A stretch of DNA of 64,000 nt. Source: Trifolium pratense. Lineage: Eukaryota; Streptophyta; Magnoliopsida; Fabales; Fabaceae. The notes under the pieces are model-generated. The model worked only from the letters and a program-made list of their open reading frames with translations, was not told the origin of the DNA and made no database searches. The stretch lies in assembly GCF_020283565.1 (NCBI RefSeq), contig NC_060065.1:36134409-36198408 (forward strand), in the 5' to 3' direction. The position numbers and the translations under genes are program-made. Every line of letters starts with the position of its first letter. Within the stretch, counting starts at the first letter, position 1. Shown here one piece after another: positions 53,928-64,000 of the stretch.

Positions 53928-54434
53928 TACTACCGTTTCCCATAGCTTCACCTTGTAACGGGTGATATTAATGAAGGTTATAAATTGGTATGGGCTCAAT
54001 CAATTATTTCGTATTTTTATTTTTACTTTTTTTTTTATTTAAGTAACGAACGTTATAAAAATGATTTTTTTTTTGTAAATGTTATCCGTTGTTTAAGTAA
54101 CGGCCGTTATAAAACAAAATTGGTAAGGTGTCTTTGGGAGGTCGCTACATATAAATAGCGAATGAAGTATTTTTAATAAATTCATAGGGTGCGCTAAAAA
54201 ATGAATAGACTGTTTAATAAAAATTGAAAATTAAAATAGAAATTTTTTTTTTTGTGAACTAAGAGCATAATGACATCAAAGGATCTAAAAGGAATCCCAA
54301 CTAGAGGAAAAGAAAAAAAAAACCTAAGAAATTCTTAAGCGAGTACGACCAAATCGATCCATGATGATTGATGAAGTCATCATAAACAAAGTGAGGCAAA
54401 GATGACCACCATTGAAAGACAACAATGATGAACC

Positions 54435-54540
54435 CTCCATCAAAATCAAAATTAAAGACGTAGAAGGTTTCTCTCTTCCTTTCCCGCTCCCTCCATCAAA
54501 ATCAAAATCAAAGACGTCGAAGGTTTCTCTCTTCCTTTCA
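54435..54540. repeat. 56-bp tandem duplication
   Basis: A block beginning CTCCATCAAAATCAAAAT and ending GGTTTCTCTCTTCCTTTC occurs at 54435 and again at 54491, with two or three differences. Confidence 0.8.
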
Positions 54541-54649
54541 ATTTTCATATACACATACCAATTACAAATCTTAATCTTTTTTTATTTTTGAATTTCAGAG
54601 TTTAAAGCGATGATTGATAAATGCCTAAAAGGCGACAGACAAATGGATC

Positions 54650-54797
54650 GACGAATTTATTCCGGAACCTATTGATGATGAATTGGTGGACGAATTTATT
54701 CCGGAACCTATTGATGATGTTGATGATCAGGATTCTGAAGAAGGTTTTGAGGTGGTGCATGAAACTGATGAGGAAATTGTCTTGAAGAATGGTTAAA
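54650..54797 (+). other. Acidic open segment with 39-bp tandem repeat
   Basis: An open frame without ATG encodes DEFIPEPIDD twice (period 39 bp, 54650 and 54689), then DVDDQDSEEGFEVV and HETDEEIV before a stop. It looks like the acidic C-terminal piece of a former gene or transposon; no family is recognised and no upstream exon was found. Confidence 0.3.
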
Positions 54798-56788
54798 GGA
54801 ACAAAAGCACATTAATTAGTGGTTGAATCGAAAATAAAATTCTTAAGTCCCACATCGGGTAATTAAGAAAATTCTAATGTGTATTTTGAGAATAAAAAAT
54901 CCTACTAAGTTGCATACTATTGATTAATTGGCACATTTTTATTTTGAGCCAGACTTTGCTTAAAAGTCAATGTTTCCTATTTGACTTTTTTAAAGCCGTT
55001 ACCCTCACGTGTTCGGTTTGGGTCAATTATTATGTTTTATCATAAATTCCAGTCATCCTAATATTTGGCAGCAAAATTCTTCTAATGAATCATCTTATAC
55101 CCTATTATGCTATGCAATAATGTTCATGCTACTACCACTTCAGGTATGTTACATTTTATAAGATAAGATGTTCAAGTAGTTTTATGGAAAAAAATATTGA
55201 TGTAGGTATGTCAGTATGTGAGTATGTATATTAGCTAGATAATAGATCATGAAGGTACCACTATACCATTGAATTTTTCTTATAATATTTAGTTAACTAT
55301 TGTTGTTAACCACAAGGCGGTTGTTGTTAATTTACAACGGTAAGCATCTTGTTTATATTAGTACTTGTATTGATATTTATTTGGTTCAAGAGGGATCAAA
55401 GTATCACTAGTTCCTTCAAAATTAAGAATGGTTATAACACCATATTCCCTTTGATTTAAATGGTCTTATTTACCATATTCCCTTCGAGGTTGATAGTCTA
55501 CTTGCACAATTTTAGGCATTGCCGCGAAACATCTTAAATCTTCTGTGGCAGAAAAATTATTTTAAACGGTTTTTAACTCCAATAACAACAGATAAGTACT
55601 AATATGGATGATAAGAAATGGGATGACCTTGTTCAAGATCATTATTGAACATAATAAGCTCTCCTATTGAAAATGATTTCTAGGAATGTCTTATGATTTC
55701 CCTTGCACTTTTTATGACTAGGTTGTGGAATAATTCTTTTTGTCGTGCACTTCCCAAAAATTTAAAAATATAAGTAGCAAATTTGGACAAAAAGAAAAAC
55801 AGTTCACATTCTAGGATGCGAATCAAGTTTGCTAATTAAGTAGTGAATCTTGTATCCAATTGAGGCATAAGTGGCTTGCTTTTTGTTTTTTTGTTACAAC
55901 TACTTTATGACTTAAACTAGTTAAGGGTTGTTGATATTGTGGGGTTAGTGGAACTCAGTTTAGATATTTTGATGAGTGGTATGAATATTTTTTAAAAATA
56001 GTTCAGTAGTTTAACGAGTTGAAACTTACTTGAGTAGTTTGCGCCCTGTGAGTTCTTTACTTGAGTAGCAAATGGGTATTTTTAAAATTTCTAGGCGCGT
56101 GTGGGAAGATCCAGAGGGCGCAAAAAAAAAAACTCAAAATAGGAACATAGGCAATAGCATTAGCAAATGAGCACCCCCGCCATTTTCTCTAACAAAATTC
56201 CTTCCAAGATTCACAGGAAATTACACAAAGAAAAGCTTTATGAGGTGGGGATCTGGATCCAAAATAGGAACATAGGCAATATTTGGGACATGAGCAGGCT
56301 CTTGCCCTAATTTCGTTTCAAATGAATATTCTCATAAATTACTCAATAAGGAAATTTTCTGAGTATAAATTAGGACCGTTCAAATCCAAACTGACCCAGC
56401 AGCATAAGGATATTACGTGTTAGAATCCATAATATCACTCTTGAACGGTTCTAATTTGTATTCAAATACAAATCTGATGAAAATTCCTACAGCATGTTTA
56501 TACAAAAAATGCCTTGTTGAGTAATACATGCATAATGTACATATAGAGCAAATTCCTAGAATACGTTATTTTGTTACAAGCAATTCTATGGCCAGATATC
56601 TTGTTGTTGGAAACAAACCCTTGTAGAAGAATCTTGGTTGGAATCTAAAAATTACAATCATGAATCTGGTAATACACATGAGAAAAAGTTCTGCAATGCT
56701 CCTACTCAACAAGTGAAATGAAATTTGATTTGTATCTTTATCTTTACGCAATATTGAAGTTATACAGAATAACACCAATCTTCATCCA

Positions 56789-59700
56789 TCATAAATGGCT
56801 AGTACTTGAGCGAGATGAACTGCCCCGACTACTTAATTTCGAACGATCTCTCTTAATCAAGGCTTCCAGATTCTGAAAACACCTCAATGGTCTAACCTGC
56901 AGATGTTACAAGGAGCAAGAAGCAAAATCTGTTACATTGTATTAATGTTTCAATGTTTAATTAATGCTAGAAATATTTCAACACAACCAGTGTCAAAATT
57001 CTTCATTCAACCAAATTCACACAATTTTGAACAAGAATATGCCGATATGGAAACATAAATGTTACCTTCTGTTGTAAATAAATAGTAAATATTCTATTAT
57101 TAGGAGTAATCTTCTATTAGTAATTTGTATTTGGCCCATGAGCCCATTAGGTTAGAATAGCCTATATAAACACATTAGTGATTGTAAATTATTCATAACT
57201 TGAAATATAATAATATATATTCAGTTTTCACATGGCATCAGAGCTCTCGTTCTTTGAGGGTCTTGCTTCCGCATAAACCCTAGCCACCTTCATTGCGGTC
57301 ATAAACCCTAACTGCCTTCATTGCAGGATTAGGATTTGTTACTACTGCCTTTATTGCAGTTTTCAGCAAACAGTTGCGAAATCACTGTTTACGTGGTACT
57401 GTTCATCCATGACACTGTTCACGCGCGTACTGTTCATAGCAGTACTGTGCATCACTGTTCATTCAAAAAAAATAATAAAAAAAAAACTTGGATTTTTTTC
57501 TATTTTGTTCTCCTTATTAAGACAATCACATGACATCGGTCAATATGTCAAAAAAAAGGATTTGTTCCACTCAACCAAGATGAAATAAAGAGGTTGAAAT
57601 CTTTTCTTAGTGAATTGGAGACACCAACAACGGTTACAACTTCTCTGGCATATTCAGGTATGTTTCCGTTTCCACTTTCTCTTGGTAAGTCTCAATTTTC
57701 TGTTGGATTTAATGCTTCGGATAAACCCTATAACCAATATTGGATACTGGATTCTGGAGCCACTGACCACATGACACCCTTACCCACACAATTTTCCACT
57801 TATTCACCTTGTCTCAATAACAAGAAAATATCCACAGCAGATGGTACCCTTTTAACTGTAGCAGGTCAAGGAGATATCCAAATAAGTCCATCTATAATCC
57901 TACGAAATGTCTTTCACATTCCCAAATTGTCTACTAGCCTAATTTCCATACAAAAACTCACCAAAAACCTATCATGTAATGCTATTTTTTATGACAATGC
58001 TTGTGTTTTTCAAGATAAGCATTCGGGGAGGACAATTGGAAATGCGAGAGAATGGAATGGTCTTTATTACTTGGATAACCAAAATCTCTCCCCAAATCCA
58101 CTCAACAACAACAACTCACTTTTTTCGGAATCAATTAAGACCAACAGGGATAAGGTCTTTCTATACCACCGTCGTCTTGGTCATCCTTCATTTAGAGTCA
58201 TGAAACAAATATTTCCTTCCTTTTTTAAAAATTTAGATGTTGAGAGTCTTTGTTGTGAGGTGTGTGAACTTGCTAAACACAAACGTGCCTCTTTCCCGGT
58301 CAGTAACAAAGTGAGTACTTCTCCATTTTATTTAATTCATACTGATGTGTGGGGTCCTTCTAATGTTCCAAATATATCGAGTGCTCGATGGTTTGTAACC
58401 TTCATCGATGATTGCACTCGGGTTACATGGGTCTACTTACTAAGACAAAAGTCTGAGGTTACCTCTGTGTTTCTACATTTCTTCTCATTGGTAAAAAACT
58501 AGTTTGGAGTGAGTATTAAGAGGGTCAGGTCTGATAATGCCAAAGATTACTTCAATCAAGGACTTAATTCCTTTTGTCAAAAAGAGGGTATTATTCATGA
58601 GTCCTCTTGTGTCAAAACACCCCAACAAAATGGGATTGCTGAGAGAAAAAACAGGCATTTGTTAGATCAAACACGTGCTATATTATTCCAAAATAAGGTT
58701 ACCAAGAAGTATTGGGGAGAGGCGGTTTTAACCGCATCGTATCTCATAAATTGTTTACCTTCTAGTGTCCTTGCCTCTAAAACTCCTATGGAGGTTCTAT
58801 CCTCATTTTATCCTGATGTGTCCACCTCTTGTAATCTCATTCCTAGAATATTTGGGTGTAAGTCGTTCGTCCATATCCATAGTGATGGTAGAGGGAAACT
58901 TGATCCTAGAGCCTTAAAGTGTGTCTTTATAGGGTATTCTTCCACCCAAAAGGGTTACAAATGTTATCATCCACCGTCTAATAAATTCTTTGTCTCTCGA
59001 GATGTCACCTTTCATGAACAAGAAAGTTACTTCGCTCAAACTCATCTTCACGGGGAGAACACAAGTAAGGAAGATGAGTCTCGTATACTTCCTGACCTTA
59101 ATCTCGGACCACAAGTTGAGGCTGAAACTAGAAGTGACAATGTTGAGACTGAAATTGATCCTAAAAATGTTGAAACTAGAGGTGACAATGTTGAGACTGA
59201 AATTGATTCCAAAAAAGATGGAAATGTTGGTGTTGATGTAAGATATGGGAAGAATTTAGTATACACAAGGAAAAAGAATATCATTCCTGAATCTACTCAT
59301 ATCCATGAATCCAATCCAACATTACATGAAGAAACTTTCCTTGACCCTTCAAAATCTAGTGATTCAATTTCCGAATTTTCTCCTGTTCAGGTACCAGAAT
59401 CTAGTTCAACCTTACAAGAACCCAACCCGATAAAACATAAAAAACCAAAATCAAGAGAAGTAACACCAATACACTCTAAAGACTCGCATCTCCCAATTGC
59501 CCATAGGAAAGAAACTAGAACCTGCACCAACAAGCCACTTTACCCTCTATCCAATTACTTATGTTTTGAACAATTATCAACTACTCATAAAGCCTTCCTC
59601 ACAAGTCTAAACACTACCACAATACCTACTTCCTTGTCTGAGGCATTGCCTGACAGGAAATGGAAACAAGCCATGGATTTGGAAATGGAGGCACTTGATA

Positions 59701-62700
59701 AGAACAATACTTGGGAATTGGTCTCTCTACCAAATGGAAAGAAACCTGTAGGGTGCAAATGGGTATACACTGTAAAATACAAGGCTGATGGATCTATTGA
59801 GAGGTACAAGGCAAGATTGGTAGCCAAAGGGTTCACTCAGACTTATGGAATAGATTACTCTGAGACATTTGCTCCAGTTGCAAAAATGAATACTGTTAGG
59901 GTGATATTATCTTTAGCAGCTAATTACAATTGGAACTTGCAGCAATTTGATGTAAAAAATGTTTTCCTTCATGGAGAACTTGAAGAAGAGATCTACATGG
60001 ATGTACCCCCTGGATATCGTGAAGATATTGCTGCCAACACCGTGTGTAAGTTAAAAAAAGGCTTTATATGGACTAAAGCAATCACCACGAGCTTGGTTTG
60101 GAAGATTCACTAAAGTTATGGTTGGTTTGGGCTTCAAACAAAGTCAAGGAGACCATACTTTATTTGTTAAACACTCTAAGTCAGGGGGAGTCACAGTGTT
60201 ATTGGTGTATGTGGACGACATTATCGTAACAGGCGATGATGAAGAGGAGCAGCAAATGTTAAGTCAACACTTAGCCAAGGAATTTGAGATTAAGAACTTG
60301 GGAAAATTGAAGTATTTTTTGGGAATAGAAGTGGCTCACTCTAAGAAAGGAATTTTCATATCCCAACAAAAATACATTACCGACCTTTTGCAAGAGACTG
60401 GCAAGACAGCATGCAAGCCTGCATGTACACCAATTGATCCAAATATAAAGTTGGGGAATGCAGAAGAAGATGTTGCGGTTAATAAGGAAATGTATCAAAG
60501 ATTGGTCGGCAAACTAATATATTTATCACATACTAGACCTGATGTTGCTTTTGCTGTAAGCTTGGTCAGCCAATTCATGCACCAACCAAAGGAGATTCAT
60601 CTACAAGCTGCACTCCGAATTGTTCAATATTTGAAAGGAACTCCAGGTAGAGGAATTTTGTTCGAACGAAATGGAAGTGTGGGACTTGAAGCATATACTG
60701 ATGCTGACTATGCAGGGTCAATTGTGGATAGGAGATCAACTACAGGATATTGCACTTTTTTAGGTGGAAATCTTGTGACTTGGAAGAGTAAAAAACAAAG
60801 CGTGGTATCCAGATCTAGTGCTGAAGCAGAGTTCAGGGCAATGGCACAAGGTATATGTGAATTACTATGGCTGAAAAGCATCTTGGAAGACTTGAGGATA
60901 AAGAGTGATGAACCAATGAAACTCTATTGTGATAATAAATCTGCTATTAGCATAGCTCATAATCCAGTGCAACATGATAGGACCAAACATATTGAAGTTG
61001 ACCGACACTTCATCAAAGAAAAACTAGATAGTGGTCTAATTTGCACTCCATATGTCTCTTCCCAAGGCAACCTTGCAGATCTTCTAACTAAGGGGCTGAA
61101 CGGCAATAACTTTGAAAGAATTGTTTCCAAGTTGGGAATGATAAATATTCATTCACCAGCTTGAGGGGGAGTGTTGTAAATAAATAGTAAATATTCTATT
61201 ATTAGGAGTAATTTGTATTTGGCCCATGAGCCCATTAGGTTAGAATAGCCTATATAAACACATTAGTGATTGTAAATTATTCATAACTTGAAATATAATA
61301 ATATATATTCAGTTTTCACACCTTCCAACGTCTTTTTTGACCGATTGTATTGTAGATGGACTCCAACCTTGTTATTATTTGCCTGAATGTTGGCCTCTTT
61401 GCTGGATTCTCATTCCAGCATTCTTCAATCAACCTGTAAGCAGATATTATTAGAGAGATCGGCAAAATGTAAATTACATAACAAATCATTATCATATGAG
61501 AAAGAGAAGTAAAATTTGGAAAGGAGTTATGTTAAAAGATAAGCTTGGTGTTGTAATTTCACACTAAATAATGTGGACAAGACATAAACATTAAATCAGA
61601 TTGGAAAAAATACTCATACTTAATAAATTAGTAAAATATTGTGAATTACAAGTTAAGATGAAGAAATAGTTTAACATCCTTTTACCTATTAAAATATCAC
61701 CTGAAAAGCATAGAAGACTTACTCTCGAATTCCATGAGAATAACGCTTGGAAGGAGCGTGGAAGGGCGGCCTCTCTTTTGAAGCATATACTTTAGGAACC
61801 TCATCATCGCGCTTTGCAGAAAAAGGGAGGCAGCCTTCAATCATCTAAAGCGGAGCATATAGTAAACATCAGTAATCATTACATGAAGTTATATTGAATA
61901 GCAGAAAATAAGAGAACCAACTCATCAAATCACAAAGATCATATTTTTAGTAATAAAATATGATGAAACATGGAAATCATCCCCAAATGATCATTAAGAT
62001 ACTTCTATTCTACTATACAAAAATGATATTTTTGAGATATTTTAACAGCTCATTGATAGGTACTGGATCATCATATAAACTATATAATAGGATATAAACA
62101 GAAAGAACAAACAGAGAAGTCTCTATGAGTTACCTTCTCCTCTCCCTGGATTAGTAGAATCCAAGAAAGAAGAGTCTGAACATCTACGCAAAAAGCTTTA
62201 ATACTCCCACTCAAATTCACTAATCAACCAACCTCATTTAGTTCCATTCCCTTCCTCTTTCTTTATTTATAACCTAGCATCTTTCACTCTCAATTCCTGA
62301 ATAAGTAATGGAGTTACCTAACACAAAATCTACCATACTAAGCAATTCTGCACAGGGTTAAATATGTTTTTATTTCTATAAAGATTCATCTGTATTTAAT
62401 CTGTACATTTAAGAAATATGTATTTTTAGTCTCTTATCAGTAATAAAAAGCACACATTTTTTGTATTTTTTCATCAATTTTATAGAGACCAAAATAAATT
62501 TTACCTATATTAATAATAATAATAAAAAACAATAAAACATTCTCATATAGTTAACCATATTATTTGTATAATGTATAGTTCCATATAAAGTTGAAACGTT
62601 AAAATTAGTTACCTCTTGTAGAATTAATGCAAATGAGAACACATCCACTTTAGTGCCGTATTCTTCTTGTTTAAAAACCTCAGGAGCCACGTAGCGGCCT

Positions 62701-64000
62701 ATTAACAAAAATAAAAATTTTCTGTTTCAGAAAATAATTTAATGAAGCAGTATGTCTAAGACTACTGCATAGAAAATACCAAAATATCTTAGATGAATAA
62801 GAAAATATAGTATTCAGAAATTTAGATATTTAAAGTTTGCATTATTGACAGTTCTTAAGGAAAGCAGCACCCACAAGAAGTATCTTGGCAAGTTAGAGGC
62901 TTGTCTTCTTTAACTGCTAGCAACTTGCTAACCCCAAAGTCTGCAACTTTTAGGTGCCCAGAATCATCCCGCAATATATTACTGTTAGCTTACCCGTAAG
63001 CAACATTGATAAAAAAGTGTAGAATATATCAGACTATTAATCCAGATATACAGACTTAACATAAATAACTAGGCAAAAAACAATAATTTAACGAAGAAAC
63101 TTACGAAGGCTCAAGATCACGATGAATAATGGGTGATGGTTTATTTTCATGCAAATAACCCACTCCCCTGCATAATTTCAAATAAAAAATGGTGTTAAGT
63201 GACACTTTAATAGACGGACATTGCAGTAGAGACATCATTATTCATAACCCCGTATATGTCTCATCTAACCCTAATTCACATAAGTGAATTTTGAGAAATT
63301 ATCTCTGAATTTATCCAGAAAGTATTAACCCCATAAGAAATGTTACAGCCATAACGCTTCTTATGACATGCAATCAGCAAAACTTCAGATAAGAAACCTG
63401 GTTTCAAATACCTAGCAATATCAAGTGCAAATCTCACAGCCGTACTTGGTTTCAAAGCTCCTTTTCTTTTCATGAAGTCACGAAGATCTCCCTGCACAAC
63501 ATGGGGAAATGAGATCTAGATAGGAACATTTTCTATCAAAGTACTGTTAAATTTCATCAAACTAATATTCCCAGAAACACGAAGAAAATCATGTTCCTTG
63601 ACAATATAGGACAAACCTTGGGAAGATATTCTGTCACAATCATCATTGGACTACTCTGTGTCACAGCACCAAGAAATTGGACTACATTTGGATGCCGAAT
63701 CTTCTGGAAGAGAGCAAGCTCATCTCTGAAAGCGTTCCTGTTAGAAATCAAGTATGTTAATTATCATGAAACCATATAACACAATTAAAAATATCACTGC
63801 ACAACGTTGATATACAACTCACACTTTCTCCTCATCACTAATCACATCCTCCCCGAGCTTTTTTACCGCAACCTCAGTCCCACGCCACAACGCACTACAG
63901 AAAGTCCCCTGCCATTTAAGAAAATATCATAAGATGGAAGAATCATGTATGTACACTGGAATAGAAGATTAACTAACAATGTGTTTACCTTTGTTATCTC
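56789..64000 (-). CDS. Integrin-linked-kinase-like / Raf-like protein kinase (3' part)
   Basis: Serine/threonine kinase of the plant ankyrin-kinase (ILK/Raf group C) family, closest from memory to Arabidopsis At4g18950-type proteins. Minus-strand exons: 64000-63989 (partial), 63908-63823, 63737-63617, 63491-63412, 63167-63105, 62981-62875, 62698-62613, 61844-61723, 61433-61322, 56896-56789; 897 nt, 298 residues plus stop, all in phase. Seen: EITKGTFCSALWRG glycine-loop region, ATP lysine in VAVKKLGE, hinge TEYLPKGDLRDF, catalytic loop HRDLEPSN, DFG in VADFGVSK, APEV, FALILQEMIEG, and a C-terminal tail rich in Ser and Arg (KLSSRGSSSRSSTSHL). Catalytic residues are intact. The N-terminal ankyrin repeats expected for the family lie beyond the window. 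The last intron contains a complete copia element inserted on the exon boundary; reading continuity depends on its removal by splicing. Confidence 0.9.
57070..57232 (+). repeat. 5' LTR of copia element 2
   Basis: 163 bp. It contains 14 bp (57111-57124, CTTCTATTAGTAAT) absent from the 3' LTR; the rest is identical. Confidence 0.93.
57233..57548 (+). other. Leader and gag deletion site of copia element 2
   Basis: A leader with repeated ACTGTTCA motifs is followed by an ATG at 57530 whose frame closes after 18 codons. The pol frame picks up at 57549 with what looks like the C-terminal end of Gag. Essentially the whole Gag coding region, about 1 kb in related elements, is therefore missing, and the join is out of frame. 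Confidence 0.7.
57549..61164 (+). pseudogene. Defective pol of copia element 2
   Basis: Protease (WILDSGATDHM), GAG-pre-integrase (HRRLGHPS, CCEVCELAKH), integrase (HTDVWGPS, RSDNAKDYF, QQNGIAERKNRH), RT (YVDDIIVTG) and RNase H (TDADYAGS, SSAEAEFRAMA, LADLLTKGL) are all recognisable in the usual copia order. Two lesions break the frame: an in-frame TAG at 58500-58502 in integrase, and a one-base expansion in the A-run at 60053-60059 within RT, after which the frame resumes near 60118. With the missing Gag, the element cannot be autonomous. Confidence 0.9.
61172..61320 (+). repeat. 3' LTR of copia element 2
   Basis: 149 bp, preceded by the polypurine tract. Its last bases, read on the minus strand, follow directly on the kinase exon end and the duplicated GAAGG. 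Confidence 0.93.

Larger units (their letters stand above)
49231..56788. other. 7.5-kb spacer, no intact gene
   Basis: AT-rich spacer between the LOB gene and the kinase gene's 3' end. It contains Stowaway-type MITEs, a SINE-like fragment and tandem duplications near 54.4-54.8 kb, listed separately. A 22-bp direct repeat starting CAAAATAGGAACATAGGC lies at 56135 and 56260. The rest, for example 51000-53600 and 54850-56000, shows nothing I can name. Confidence 0.5.
57070..61320 (+). mobile_element. Ty1/copia element on a kinase exon-intron junction
   Basis: 4251 bp with TG...CA LTRs (57070-57232, 163 bp; 61172-61320, 149 bp) and a 5-bp target duplication CCTTC (57065-57069 and 61321-61325). 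The primer binding site TGGCATCAGAGC (57233) matches initiator tRNA-Met with one mismatch, and the purine tract TTGAGGGGGAG ends at 61171. Outside a 14-bp indel the LTRs are identical. It is oriented opposite to the host kinase gene. Confidence 0.95.

Noticed and set aside
56135..56281. 22-bp direct repeat as a retroposon target duplication
   Set aside because: The A-run lies before the first repeat copy, not before the second, so the order does not fit a retroposon; cause unknown.
58914..59836. Minus-strand and alternative frames over copia element 2
   Set aside because: Shadows of the pol pseudogene.

Overview
This is plant nuclear DNA: AT-rich, with multi-exon genes and GT-AG introns, and dense with small transposons. 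The codon context, the legume-like AGAMOUS protein and the repeat families point to a legume, probably Medicago or a close relative; this is an inference from memory of the families, not a database match.

Region 1 (about 2.1-26.6 kb, + strand) is a tandem array of four GDSL esterase/lipase genes (2164-6672, 12182-13861, 15861-18167, 23798-26628). All have five coding exons with identical intron phases (1-0-0-1), a signal peptide and the Ser-Gly-Asn-His catalytic blocks. Genes 1 and 4 pair with each other, as do genes 2 and 3, in both coding and promoter sequence. A complete Ty1/copia retrotransposon (18525-23107) with one uninterrupted gag-pol ORF lies between genes 3 and 4. Introns and spacers hold hAT, Mutator-like, foldback, TRIM and solo-LTR insertions.

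Region 2 (28.4-35.15 kb, - strand) is an AGAMOUS-subfamily MADS-box gene. It can be rebuilt exon by exon to a 249-residue protein. It has a noncoding first exon, a roughly 4-kb second intron carrying the paired CCAATCA element known from AG enhancers, a pure (GA)76 tract, a ~71-bp minisatellite next to the splice donor, and one GC-AG intron.

Region 3 (35.2-48.3 kb) is a gene desert with LINE, CACTA, TRIM, Emigrant-like, Mutator-like and foldback elements. Region 4 (48.4-49.2 kb) is a two-exon class II LOB-domain gene. Region 5 (49.2-56.8 kb) is spacer with three Stowaway-type MITEs. Region 6 (56.8-64 kb, - strand) is the 3' part of an integrin-linked-kinase-like/Raf-like protein kinase gene that continues past the window end. 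A second copia element (57070-61320) sits exactly on one of its exon-intron junctions and appears to recreate a splice donor there.

No operon-like or prokaryotic system, CRISPR array, tRNA or rRNA gene was seen. The most notable signals are the splice-junction copia insertion, the gag-deleted but LTR-identical state of that element, and the repeat-laden regulatory intron of the AG gene.
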